Both the position numbers and the translations under genes were made by a program. A DNA stretch of 14,977 bases, from the NCBI GenBank assembly GCA_047626195.1, contig JBLHSN010000129.1, positions 1 to 14,977 on the forward strand, written 5' to 3'. Below, one piece after another: positions 1 to 7,959 of the stretch. Below the pieces are notes generated by a model, which searched no databases, was not told the origin of the DNA, and worked only from the letters and a program-made list of their open reading frames with translations. This stretch comes from CAJXTB01 sp047626195. Its GTDB lineage: Bacteria; Myxococcota_A; UBA796; GCA-2862545. The stretch's first letter is position 1; each line of letters opens with the position of its first letter.

Positions 1-2550
1 GGCCTGACCGCAGCGCCCATTCCGGGTGGCGACTGGACCGCTAAGGGTCCGCTTCACTTCAACGTAGCTGAAGGGGGTATTTCCAACGCCCGCATCGACA
101 TCATCAGCACCCATGGACGGATTCGCGTCCGCGGAGACCTCGCCACCGTGGGTCAGCTGGACGGACTGCTTCGCGTAGACAACCTAGACTTGGCCTACAT
201 CGACCGGCTGATTCCGTCGATCGAGCAGACCCTCACCGGACAGCTCGATGTCAACCTTGCCTTGTCTGGGTTGGCGAGCAACACCACGGTGGATGGGACA
301 GTACGCGGGGAAGTCGCGGTGGACGGCAACCGACCGCTCGACATGGACGTCATCTTGAGCGTGAACGATGGCCGTGCAGAGGTCGACGGCATCTTTTTGA
401 GCGACACTGTTCCTCTGGCCACACTCCGCGGCGTGGTTCCAGTCAAGATGGACCTCGCGGGCCCCGATCTGGATAGGAACGGGTTCATTGATGCCGAGCT
501 GATCATCGCGCCGGGAGACTTTGCTCGCATGGCAGAGCTCATAGGGTCCACCGCTCCACTCGGCGGGTTGTCCGCAGTCGCCAGCGTGCGCGGACCCATC
601 CGCGACCCAGATCTTCACCTAGTCGGCGTACTTCAGATGAAGGTCCCCGGTCTGGCGAATGATGGGCGAGTCGAGTTCGCCATCGACCGGGTCGACCGCG
701 ATGTCGAGCTGTGGACCGAGGTGATGGAGGGCTACGGCTTGGTAGGCTCGATCGATGGGAGTGCCAAGACACAGCTGCAGACCGTCTTTGCATGGGTACT
801 CGGTGAGTCCGACGAAGCCCCAGACTGGACCGACTATGACGCCATCATCGACTCGCTTAACGTGGACATCGAGACCGACGACCTGCCTGTCGCAAGCGTG
901 GTGGACTACCTGGGCATGGACACGCGACTCACTGGCTATCTGCAAGGAGATGCCCACATTCGAGGCAGCGCCAGCTCTCCAACGATCGACGGCGAGCTTG
1001 TCTGGGAAGAGGCTGCCATCGAGGGATTGGCGCTCACCCAAGCGAGCGGCATCCTCCAGCCCGACAGCGAAGGCGGCTACAACCTCACCACCATCCTGGC
1101 ATTTGAAGACGGAGGACGCCTAGACATTGGCGGAAACGTGCCGGTCGCTATCAACTTGCGCAACGACTACAGCACGTGGTCCGACGGCCCGCTCGACATC
1201 ACCGTAGACGGATCAGACATCCCAGTTCGCGCCCTCGCAAGTTTCATCCCCGGTGCGACTCGCGGCGCAGGAACCCTTCGCATGAACGGCACAGTCGCTG
1301 GAACCCTGTTCGAACCCTCACCAGATGTGACCATTGAGCTACGCGATGGGGAGATGGCCTACGCTCCCAGCGGCGTTCTATACAAGGAGGCCACGGCGGA
1401 TATCCTTGTGCGCTCCGACCTCATCGAGCTGACCAACTTCAGCGTAGAGACAGACGCTCGCCGCGGCATCATCGCCTTTACCGACGAGTTCACCCGTCGC
1501 ACCATCGAAGCCAGCGCCCAAGCCACCTTGGATGGCTGGTTCCCAGGCGATGTGACCGGCAGCATCACTATGCGCAATGCGTGGCTGTCCGGCCTGACCG
1601 AGCTGCAGATTCAGACGTCGGGCGACATTGGAGTCAGTGGGGTCTACCCGAACCTAGACGTTCGCGGCGATATCGTGGTGGACAACGGTCTTATAGTGCA
1701 AGACTTAGCCTCGTTCCTCACCGTGTCACCGCTGGCACTAGACGAGCGCATTCGGGTCGAGCGCACCGACTACGAGAAGCGCGAAATTGTCGAAGAAACA
1801 GCCGAGCCCGGCCTGTACGAGACTATCGACATTTCGATTAATGTGGACCTCCAGCGCAATGTGGAAGTCCAAGTCGCCTTTCCGTTCTTAGACGACCTCG
1901 GAGCGATTGGCGCCACCGTCACCCGCGCGGATGTTCAGACACGCCTAGGCGGCGACATCGACTTCGCAATGACCGGCGGTGAAATGAGCCTGTTTGGCCC
2001 GGTTGACGTGGTCGGCGGAAAGATGCGGGTCTTGCAGACCAGTTTCGACCTGACAGACGGCTCGGCCACGTTCCAGGGAAGTCCGTTTGATCCCATCTTG
2101 GACTTGGCCGCGAACAGCGAGATTGGCACTGCAACCGTAGACCTCTCAGTCAGCGGAACTGCGAGCGAACCCATCATCTCGTTCACGTCTACGCAATACC
2201 CGGACCAGTCGCAGATCTTAGCCATGCTCATCACGGGCCGCGAACCCGACACTCTCAACGCCGACCAAGGCTCTGCCGCTACAGAAGCCCTCGTTGGCCT
2301 CTTACTGTCCAGCGTGTTGTCCGGCGCTCGCCTCGGCTCCATCAGCTACGACCCCGACGGCACAGTCCGAGTCGGTATCCCTGTGGCCAGCGACGTCTAC
2401 TTTCAGACTATTCTAGCGACGCAACCGAGTATCAATGACAACCAGTTCGCTGGACATGTGGAGTGGACCATTGCCCCCAAGGTAGTCTTGGAAGTAACGG
2501 TGGGTGACCAACAAAGTAACGGCGACCTATTCTGGGAGACACGCTTCTAA
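1..2550 (+). CDS. tamB: TamB/DUF490 translocation and assembly protein, C-terminal part (5' end outside window)
   Basis: The reading frame is open from the first base, so the gene starts upstream; an internal GTG at 148 is not needed as the start. About 849 residues are visible. TamB spans the periplasm as a long beta-helical groove and helps with outer-membrane protein insertion or lipid transport to the outer membrane. The visible part is a long run of short beta-strand repeats of the pattern 'hydrophobic-x-hydrophobic-x-G', as in the AsmA/TamB beta-taco. The C-terminal 250 residues look like the DUF490 domain: a strand-rich block with GGKMRV and GSATFQGSPFDPILDLAA, then an ILAMLITGRE helix-like piece and a last strand ending in an aromatic residue (WETRF), as TamB proteins do. 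The TAA stop overlaps the pyrC ATG by one base. A tamA partner, if present, would lie upstream, outside the window. The family call is firm; the exact role in this organism is inferred. Confidence 0.88.
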   Translation, partial: GLTAAPIPGGDWTAKGPLHFNVAEGGISNARIDIISTHGRIRVRGDLATVGQLDGLLRVDNLDLAYIDRLIPSIEQTLTGQLDVNLALSGLASNTTVDGTVRGEVAVDGNRPLDMDVILSVNDGRAEVDGIFLSDTVPLATLRGVVPVKMDLAGPDLDRNGFIDAELIIAPGDFARMAELIGSTAPLGGLSAVASVRGPIRDPDLHLVGVLQMKVPGLANDGRVEFAIDRVDRDVELWTEVMEGYGLVGSIDGSAKTQLQTVFAWVLGESDEAPDWTDYDAIIDSLNVDIETDDLPVASVVDYLGMDTRLTGYLQGDAHIRGSASSPTIDGELVWEEAAIEGLALTQASGILQPDSEGGYNLTTILAFEDGGRLDIGGNVPVAINLRNDYSTWSDGPLDITVDGSDIPVRALASFIPGATRGAGTLRMNGTVAGTLFEPSPDVTIELRDGEMAYAPSGVLYKEATADILVRSDLIELTNFSVETDARRGIIAFTDEFTRRTIEASAQATLDGWFPGDVTGSITMRNAWLSGLTELQIQTSGDIGVSGVYPNLDVRGDIVVDNGLIVQDLASFLTVSPLALDERIRVERTDYEKREIVEETAEPGLYETIDISINVDLQRNVEVQVAFPFLDDLGAIGATVTRADVQTRLGGDIDFAMTGGEMSLFGPVDVVGGKMRVLQTSFDLTDGSATFQGSPFDPILDLAANSEIGTATVDLSVSGTASEPIISFTSTQYPDQSQILAMLITGREPDTLNADQGSAATEALVGLLLSSVLSGARLGSISYDPDGTVRVGIPVASDVYFQTILATQPSINDNQFAGHVEWTIAPKVVLEVTVGDQQSNGDLFWETRF

Positions 2551-3572
2551 TGAACCTACGACGCCCCTTCGACGCACATGTTCACCTACGTGATGGCCCC
2601 ATGCTCGCGGCCGTTGCGTCGCATACCGCCGCGCACTGTGCAGCCGCCCTGGTGATGCCAAACCTGGCGCCGCCAGTGACCACGCGCGCGATTGCACGGG
2701 CCTACCAAGCCCGCATTGCCGACGCCGCTCCTGCCGAGTTCCAGGCACTTCTGACCGTGTACCTGACCGACGGCATCGATGCAGACGAGGTCATTGCCGG
2801 TTTTCGCGCAGGCGACTGGATTGCAGCCAAGCTCTACCCCGCCCATGCCACAACCAATAGCGCCCACGGCGTCTCCGACATTCAAGCCCTTGTTCCCGTG
2901 CTTGCGGCCATGGCTGACGCCGGTATGCCACTGTGTGTTCACGGCGAAGTCACTGATCCCCACGTAGACATCTTCGACCGCGAAGCCGTGTTCCTCAGCA
3001 CTATCCTGGGACCGCTGATGACCCAGCTGCCCACACTTCGGGTCATTGTGGAGCATGCAACAACAGCTGCTGCTGTTGAGTTTGTGGCGAGGCGCACGGA
3101 CCGTGCAGCCATGTCCATCACTGCCCATCACCTGTGGTGGAACCGCAACGCCATGTTCGACGGTGGCCTACGACCGCATGCCTACTGCTTGCCTGTGCTC
3201 AAGCGCGAGACCGACCGCCAAGCACTCGTCAAAGCGGCGACCAGTGGTGCTCCCAACGTCTTCTTTGGCACCGATTCGGCACCGCACCTCGTTGGCCGCA
3301 AAGAGACCGACTGTGGGTGCGCCGGCGTGTTCAGTGCACCGACCGCTGTTGCCACCGTTGCCGAAGTGTTCGACGATGCAGGCGCTCTCGCCCATCTCGA
3401 GGCCTTTTTGAGTCTCAACGGACCCACTTGGTACGGCCGGGAACCCAGTGAACAACACATCACTCTGGACCGTAAACCGACGATCGCCCCAGCTGTGCTG
3501 CACACGCCAGAGGGGCCTGTGCGAATCTTCCGCGGCGGTGAAACGCTGCGCTACGTGGTTACTGCAGATTGA
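2550..3572 (+). CDS. pyrC: Dihydroorotase, class II (PyrC)
   Basis: Catalyses the reversible cyclisation of N-carbamoyl-L-aspartate to dihydroorotate, the third step of UMP synthesis, in the cytoplasm. The 340-residue length is typical of the E. coli-type homodimeric enzyme (about 348). Metal ligands and active-site motifs are all present: HVHLRD (His10, His12), KLYPA with the carboxylated Lys94, HGE (His131), EHA (His169) and GTDSAPH (Asp242, His246), followed by the family's CGCAG cysteine cluster (255-259). MPNLAPPVTT near residue 36 and NGPTWYG near 290 are also family hallmarks. The ATG overlaps the upstream tamB stop (TAATG), which implies translational coupling and so expression from the tamB transcript. 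No other pyr gene is in the window. The last 14 bases overlap the convergent lipoprotein gene. Confidence 0.97.
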   Translation: MNLRRPFDAHVHLRDGPMLAAVASHTAAHCAAALVMPNLAPPVTTRAIARAYQARIADAAPAEFQALLTVYLTDGIDADEVIAGFRAGDWIAAKLYPAHATTNSAHGVSDIQALVPVLAAMADAGMPLCVHGEVTDPHVDIFDREAVFLSTILGPLMTQLPTLRVIVEHATTAAAVEFVARRTDRAAMSITAHHLWWNRNAMFDGGLRPHAYCLPVLKRETDRQALVKAATSGAPNVFFGTDSAPHLVGRKETDCGCAGVFSAPTAVATVAEVFDDAGALAHLEAFLSLNGPTWYGREPSEQHITLDRKPTIAPAVLHTPEGPVRIFRGGETLRYVVTAD

Positions 3573-4098
3573 CCAATGTCACGGCACGGACAGCATCTCC
3601 CGTGCCGAAGCCAGCATCCACAACGGCGCCAACCCAACTGGGTCCGATCTCGGCGTCTTCAGGAACGAGGCCTAGGGTCTTCGGGTCTTCGAAGGTGATG
3701 CGAACCACGTTCGGCGCCTCATCGAAGTCCGCGTAGCCGCTCTCAGGCCCGGCGCATCCAACCCAGTCCCACAGGTCGTCGTCATCTAGGACGATTGGGT
3801 CCCCGTACTGAATGGTGGGGTCGCCCGTGCTGGTGTCGACGTAATCCCACAGGTCCACATCTCCAGAGACCATGCCCCAGCCGTAGTCGCCTTCCACGTG
3901 GAGGTCGAGGTCGAGCCAGTTGCCCCACATCGAGGCGTCATTGACCGACATGGTGTCCTCGAAGGCATCGATGACGGGCATGTCTCCAGCCATGCTGCCG
4001 GGCTGCACTTCGACCCCGTCCAGCTGGGTCAAACCGAGGGTGCTCCGGTTACAGGCAGACAGCAATAGAACAGTTGCCAAACTAACGATCGGTCTCAT
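3559..4098 (-). CDS. Secreted acidic lipoprotein, function unknown
   Basis: A 179-residue protein with a lipoprotein signal peptide: MRPIV, a hydrophobic stretch, and lipobox LSAC with the lipidated Cys16. The start at 4098 is chosen because a GGAGG sits about five bases upstream and it opens the signal peptide directly; the frame stays open 84 bases further up, but that extension has no signal-like sequence. The mature protein is strongly acidic and rich in Asp, Trp and Gly (for example LDDDDLWDWVG), which may suit calcium binding or simply a soluble surface protein. A single Cys lies in WVGCAGPE. I do not recognise a domain. It converges on pyrC with a 14-base overlap of coding ends. It is followed upstream, in the same orientation, by a second lipoprotein gene; the 110-base gap and a candidate -10 box suggest it has its own promoter. 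Confidence 0.8.
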   Translation of the reverse strand: MRPIVSLATVLLLSACNRSTLGLTQLDGVEVQPGSMAGDMPVIDAFEDTMSVNDASMWGNWLDLDLHVEGDYGWGMVSGDVDLWDYVDTSTGDPTIQYGDPIVLDDDDLWDWVGCAGPESGYADFDEAPNVVRITFEDPKTLGLVPEDAEIGPSWVGAVVDAGFGTGDAVRAVTLVNLQ

Positions 4099-4145
4099 CG
4101 GGTCCTCCGTGGTGTGGACCAAACAGACGACTAAGGGCCGGTGAC

Positions 4146-4151
4146 ATTTTA
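4146..4151 (-). promoter_or_regulatory. Candidate -10 box for the acidic lipoprotein gene
   Basis: Read on the minus strand this is TAAAAT, five of six matches to TATAAT, about 48 bases before the ATG at 4098. A partial -35 (CTGTCA, four of six) lies only 15 bases upstream, which is short. It is the most AT-rich spot in the 110-base gap between the two lipoprotein genes. Sequence match only. Confidence 0.25.
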
Positions 4152-4208
4152 GCCGAAGCTCGCTCGTGACAGGTGCAGACATTCAGCACGGATCAGACGC
4201 CGCGGGTG

Positions 4209-5123
4209 CTAGCGGACCGTCAACGAGTACGCACCGGTGGGACCCTCCCAACCACCAATCACAGCATAGTAGGTCTCATCCACCGTTAATGGCCAGTTCA
4301 GGCTCTCGGGTAGAGAGCCCGAGTTGAGTCCAGAGCCCAGAGAGAGCAATGGGTCGCCGAGCAACTGCATCAACAAAAACCCACCAGAATCGAAAAAGTA
4401 TATGACGTCATAGTCGGCAGTACCGGCCCAACTCAGGTCGACTCCGGATCCGGAAGACGCCACGGAAAAGGCGATGGTGTCGTAATCCCCATAGCCGCTT
4501 CCACCACCGGTGAGGTACATATCGCCCGAAACAACACATGGAATCGTAAGAACGCCTACATCATAGACATCTTCTACCGTGTCACCCACTTCCACGGTCG
4601 GCACCCCGCCACCGGTTCCACCGCTAAGCGCGAGCGTGGTGGATTGCGGGCCGCTCCGGTCACCTGCATTGTCTTCGACCAATCCACGGATGGACAGCGT
4701 CGACGTTCCAGCTCCACACCCCGACCCGCTCCCAACAGACGGTGTTGGGAAGCGAATCGTACCGGCGCCAGATGCCCCGTCCCAGGTCGATAGCGAGTCA
4801 GGAATGTCGTACGCTGTTGTGGCACCGTTCACCGTCAGCTCGAAGGTACCACCGTTCAGGTTGTTGTCTGCATCTGTCGCTGTGAACGCCACCGAGATCT
4901 GTGAGCCAAGGTCCGCAGCGCTGATGTTGAGCAACTGTGGTGCTGACCCTTCTGCCACAACGGGGTCGGTCCCGTCATCGACATCGCTATCGAGGTCATC
5001 TGTGCCCAAATCGATGATGCCGGTATCGTAGTTTCCAATTTCGGTATCGGTGAAAGAACCCAACGGAGTCAGACCACCACATGCCGTAAGGCCAAGTGAG
5101 CACAGAGCAGCAATGCGGTTCAT
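4209..5123 (-). CDS. Secreted lipoprotein with Ig-like and PPC-like beta domains, function unknown
   Basis: A 304-residue lipoprotein. The start at 5123 is favoured over ATGs at 5132 and 5144 because GGAGG lies nine bases upstream of it, while it nearly touches the 5132 ATG. The short signal peptide ends in lipobox LTAC with Cys15. Residues about 25-55 are a flexible Asp/Thr-rich linker. Residues about 62-168 look like an immunoglobulin/cadherin-like beta-sandwich of the kind that follows 'ATDADNN' motifs. Residues about 178-304 resemble a bacterial pre-peptidase C-terminal (PPC) domain: a GDYDTIAFSV strand pair, DETYYAVIGGW and a final GAYSLTV strand. Such domains sit on secreted proteins at the cell surface; no catalytic motif is visible. 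Paired Cys residues (136 and 196) are possible but not shown. The domain calls are by pattern and moderate in certainty. Confidence 0.8.
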   Translation of the reverse strand: MNRIAALCSLGLTACGGLTPLGSFTDTEIGNYDTGIIDLGTDDLDSDVDDGTDPVVAEGSAPQLLNISAADLGSQISVAFTATDADNNLNGGTFELTVNGATTAYDIPDSLSTWDGASGAGTIRFPTPSVGSGSGCGAGTSTLSIRGLVEDNAGDRSGPQSTTLALSGGTGGGVPTVEVGDTVEDVYDVGVLTIPCVVSGDMYLTGGGSGYGDYDTIAFSVASSGSGVDLSWAGTADYDVIYFFDSGGFLLMQLLGDPLLSLGSGLNSGSLPESLNWPLTVDETYYAVIGGWEGPTGAYSLTVR

Positions 5124-5182
5124 GGGCGTCATCCTCCGGGTCAACGGACGTCAATATGCATCGAACCCTACCCATCCGCCAA

Positions 5183-5196
5183 TGACAACCCTGTCA
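5183..5196. promoter_or_regulatory. Candidate operator: perfect inverted repeat TGACA-N4-TGTCA between divergent genes
   Basis: TGACA and TGTCA arms separated by ACCC lie in the 144-base divergent spacer between the lipoprotein gene (-) and argH (+). On the minus strand the right arm is part of a perfect TTGACA hexamer (5192-5197), a possible -35 box for the lipoprotein gene about 70 bases from its start, though no good -10 box follows at normal spacing. A five-base arm can occur by chance. No regulator gene is nearby. Confidence 0.25.
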
Positions 5197-5267
5197 AAAA
5201 CCCGCGTCGTCGGAATTGGCCAGATGGGCTACGTCGCCGACCGCATCGGACAGCTTTGGGAGATGAC

Positions 5268-6653
5268 ATGGCACTATGGGATGGACGATTCTCGGCGGGC
5301 CCCGCCCAAGATATGGTGAACTTCTCGGAGTGCCTGGGCGTGGACATGCGGATGTGGCGCCAGGATATTGAAGGAAGCCGAGCCCATGCGACAATGCTGG
5401 CGAGTGTAGGTCTGATCACCAAAGAAGACCTCGCCACGCTACTCGCAGGCCTCGATACGGTCGCAGCAGAGCTCGAAGACGGTCGGTACGTCCCAGGACC
5501 CGAGACCGAAGACATCCACATGGCCGTGGAGTCTCGCCTCATTGCCCTTGTTGGAAACGTCGGAGCCCGGCTTCACACGGCCCGCTCACGTAACGACCAA
5601 GTCGCCACCGACGTCCGCTTGTGGATGCGTGACGCCCTGACCACTCTCGCGGAAGCGCAGATGGACCTGGTCCTCGCGCTCGTCGAACGCGTCGAAATTG
5701 ACGGTGACGTGCTCATGCCGGGGTTCACCCACCTCCAACGTGGCCAACCCATCTTTCTCGGCCACCACTTGCTCGCGTATGCGTGGATGGTCAAGCGCGA
5801 CGTAGAGCGCACGCAAGACGTCCTGAAGCGACTCGACGCGTGCCCGCTAGGAGCCGGCGCTATGGCCGGAACCCCACATCCCATCGACCGGGAACAGACC
5901 GCACGTTTGCTCAACTTCTCCGCCCCTGTCCCCAACGCAATGGACGCGGTCAGCGCGCGCGACCACCTGTGTGAAGCGACCGCCGCCTGTGCCATCGCTA
6001 TGTCTCACCTGTCGCGTCAGTCCGAAGAGCTAGTGATCTGGTCGAGCCAAGAGTTTCGCTACATCCGAATGGGAGACGCCTACGCCACCGGCTCGTCGAT
6101 CATGCCGCAGAAGCGCAACCCGGATGCAGCTGAGCTTGTTCGCGGCAAATCGGGCCGTGTATTCGGCAGCCTGACCGCGTTGTTGACCATGGTGAAGGGC
6201 CTTCCACTCGCGTACAACCGCGACCTACAAGAAGACAAAGCCGCCCTGTTCGACGCCGTCGACACCACTCTGGCCTGCACGCGCATCACCGCCGGCGTCT
6301 GGCGGACCCTGTCGGTTCACCGTGACCGCTACGAAGAGGTTCTACGCGGTGATTTCCTGCTGGCCACCGAGCTCGCAGACCATCTCGTTACGCAAGACGT
6401 GCCTTTCCGAACGGCACACCACGTGAGCGGCCGAATTGTTGCTTACTGTGAAGCTCAGGGAATCGGCTTCGACGCCTTGACATTGACCGACCTACGGACG
6501 TTCCATGATGGATTTGCCGATGACGCTTTGTCATGGTTGGACCCACGTTCTGCCGCAGATCGTCGCACGAGCCTAGGCGGTACAGCCCTGTCTCAGGTGA
6601 ACGCCCAAGTCGATACGCTGCGCGCCTGGATTGCAGGTTCCGTCACCGAATAA
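5268..6653 (+). CDS. argH: Argininosuccinate lyase
   Basis: Splits argininosuccinate into arginine and fumarate, the last step of arginine synthesis; a cytoplasmic homotetramer of the fumarase/aspartase superfamily. The start at 5268 gives MALWDGRF, aligning with the E. coli enzyme's MALWGGRF, with GGGAG five bases upstream; an in-frame TTG at 5256 is not needed. At 461 residues it is full length. Visible signature regions are the conserved HTARSRNDQVATD (SRND at 107-110), THLQRGQP (154-161), CPLGAGAMAGT (192-202) and the superfamily loop GSSIMPQKRNP (275-285), which carries the catalytic serine. Nothing important appears to be missing. It stands alone, without argG or other arg genes, and the next gene downstream is an unrelated secreted protein 46 bases away. 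Confidence 0.97.
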   Translation: MALWDGRFSAGPAQDMVNFSECLGVDMRMWRQDIEGSRAHATMLASVGLITKEDLATLLAGLDTVAAELEDGRYVPGPETEDIHMAVESRLIALVGNVGARLHTARSRNDQVATDVRLWMRDALTTLAEAQMDLVLALVERVEIDGDVLMPGFTHLQRGQPIFLGHHLLAYAWMVKRDVERTQDVLKRLDACPLGAGAMAGTPHPIDREQTARLLNFSAPVPNAMDAVSARDHLCEATAACAIAMSHLSRQSEELVIWSSQEFRYIRMGDAYATGSSIMPQKRNPDAAELVRGKSGRVFGSLTALLTMVKGLPLAYNRDLQEDKAALFDAVDTTLACTRITAGVWRTLSVHRDRYEEVLRGDFLLATELADHLVTQDVPFRTAHHVSGRIVAYCEAQGIGFDALTLTDLRTFHDGFADDALSWLDPRSAADRRTSLGGTALSQVNAQVDTLRAWIAGSVTE

Positions 6654-6699
6654 CCGCACATGACGCTACACTGTGGCCCTACAACTTTTGGAGGACACC

Positions 6700-7947
6700 A
6701 TGCGTCAGCTACTCGCCATCCTGTTGGCACTGCCACTTACAGCATTCGCTGCACCCAAAACGGTGGCCTACCAAGGACGTCTGTTGGATGCTGCCGGGGG
6801 TCCGCTCAACGGCATCTACACCCTCGACGTCGGTGTGTATGCAAGCCAGAATGCCGCCTCTGCTGTCTGGGCCGAAACACATGAAGTACGTCTCAGCAAC
6901 GGCGCCTTTGCAGTTCTTCTTGGCGTTCAGAGCGACCTTGATGGTGCCGGTCTCGACGAGGGCGAACGTTGGATCGGCGTGAGTGTCGCTGGAACATCGC
7001 TGTCACGCACACCACTGGCGAGCGTCCCGTATGCGCTGAACGCCAACGACAGTGCCACTCTTGCTGGACAGACCCCGCAGGACATGATCGAGAACTCGGT
7101 TCGGTCCACACTGACCACCCTCGAGAGTCAATCGGTCGACGTCGGAGCGCTCGCCGTTGACGGTGCCTCTGTGATCGATGCGGACGGAAACTGGGTGGGT
7201 TCACCAACCGGGTTGACCGGTCCTCGCGGTCCGACAGGCCTGCAAGGGTCAACTGGCGCGCGCGGAACCTCTGGCGAGACCGGAGCCGCAGGCCCGCAAG
7301 GGGCAACCGGCCAGCGCGGAACACCTGGCGCAACCGGAGCCGCAGGCGCTCGAGGCGCAACCGGCCAGCGCGGAGCCTCTGGGGCCACAGGGCCTCAAGG
7401 GGCAACCGGCTCACGCGGACCCTCTGGCGCAACCGGAGTCGCAGGTCCTCAAGGGGCAACCGGTGCGCGTGGAACACTTGGGGCCACCGGAGCCACAGGC
7501 TCACCGGGAGCCACAGGTTCACGAGGAGCCACAGGTTCACGAGGAGCCACAGGCTCACCGGGAGCCACAGGCTCACCGGGAGCCACAGGCTCACGAGGAG
7601 CCACAGGCTCACCGGGAGCCACAGGCTCACGAGGAGCCACAGGCTCACCGGGAGCCACAGGCTCACGAGGAGCCACAGGCTCACCGGGAGCCACAGGCTC
7701 GCGGGGAGCCACAGGCGCAACCGGACCCCAAGGAGTCAGCGGCGCCACCGCAAATCTCGCGTGCTACACCACGGGATTCGGTGCCCTACAGGGCGGCTGC
7801 GGCGGCTTCGTGTCGCCCAACATTCCCGGTTGTGCGAGCGGCTACACCTTCATGGGCCTGGCTGATTTTCAGCAGTCAGACGGCGGCTGCGGGCAAAGCG
7901 CGCTCACGAAATCGCGGACGCGGTCACGCTGCTGCCGCCTGCAATAG
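6700..7947 (+). CDS. Secreted collagen-like protein with 60 Gly-X-Y triplets
   Basis: A 415-residue protein. The ATG at 6700 has GGAGG five bases upstream and opens a clear signal peptide (MRQLLAILLA, cleavage likely after AFA). Residues about 20-125 form a beta domain with VAYQGRLLDAAG, a YTLDVGVY strand, NGAFAVLLG and a closing PYALNAN, a module I know from secreted proteins of Myxococcota and related bacteria. A short helical linker follows. Residues 171-350 are 60 unbroken Gly-X-Y triplets, rich in GAT, GPQ, GSP and GSR; a triple-helical rod is expected. The Thr-rich Y positions replace hydroxyproline, as in other bacterial collagens. The last 65 residues hold six Cys, including a CC pair near the end, perhaps for trimerisation or disulfide locking. 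A surface fibre or matrix role is inferred. The downstream unknown gene begins 12 bases after the stop. Confidence 0.9.
   Translation: MRQLLAILLALPLTAFAAPKTVAYQGRLLDAAGGPLNGIYTLDVGVYASQNAASAVWAETHEVRLSNGAFAVLLGVQSDLDGAGLDEGERWIGVSVAGTSLSRTPLASVPYALNANDSATLAGQTPQDMIENSVRSTLTTLESQSVDVGALAVDGASVIDADGNWVGSPTGLTGPRGPTGLQGSTGARGTSGETGAAGPQGATGQRGTPGATGAAGARGATGQRGASGATGPQGATGSRGPSGATGVAGPQGATGARGTLGATGATGSPGATGSRGATGSRGATGSPGATGSPGATGSRGATGSPGATGSRGATGSPGATGSRGATGSPGATGSRGATGATGPQGVSGATANLACYTTGFGALQGGCGGFVSPNIPGCASGYTFMGLADFQQSDGGCGQSALTKSRTRSRCCRLQ
7489..7704 (+). repeat. Tandem array of 12 x 18-bp units inside the collagen-like gene
   Basis: Each unit reads ggagccacaggctcacCG or ...acGA and encodes GATGSP or GATGSR. 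Order of units: SP, SR, SR, SP, SP, SR, SP, SR, SP, SR, SP, SR. Units 5 to 11 are identical except for the alternating last codon, so a 36-bp SP-SR dimer is repeated about four times. Units 2 and 3 share a ggt codon, and unit 12 ends in tcgcgg. All units are a multiple of three, so gain or loss changes rod length without a frameshift. The near-identity at silent positions shows recent expansion or conversion compared with the diverged triplets before it. Confidence 0.97.
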
Positions 7948-7959
7948 GGGTACTACTGC

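Noticed and set aside
4209..5123. Peptidase function for the second lipoprotein because of its PPC-like domain
   Set aside because: No catalytic motif is visible. PPC domains also occur on non-enzymatic surface proteins.
6893..7748. Long open frames on the minus strand (275 and 99 codons) with LWLPVS and PVAPGE repeats
   Set aside because: They are mirror readings of the 18-bp collagen repeat, which has no stop in these frames. They lack a believable start region and the plus-strand gene has a signal peptide and ribosome site.
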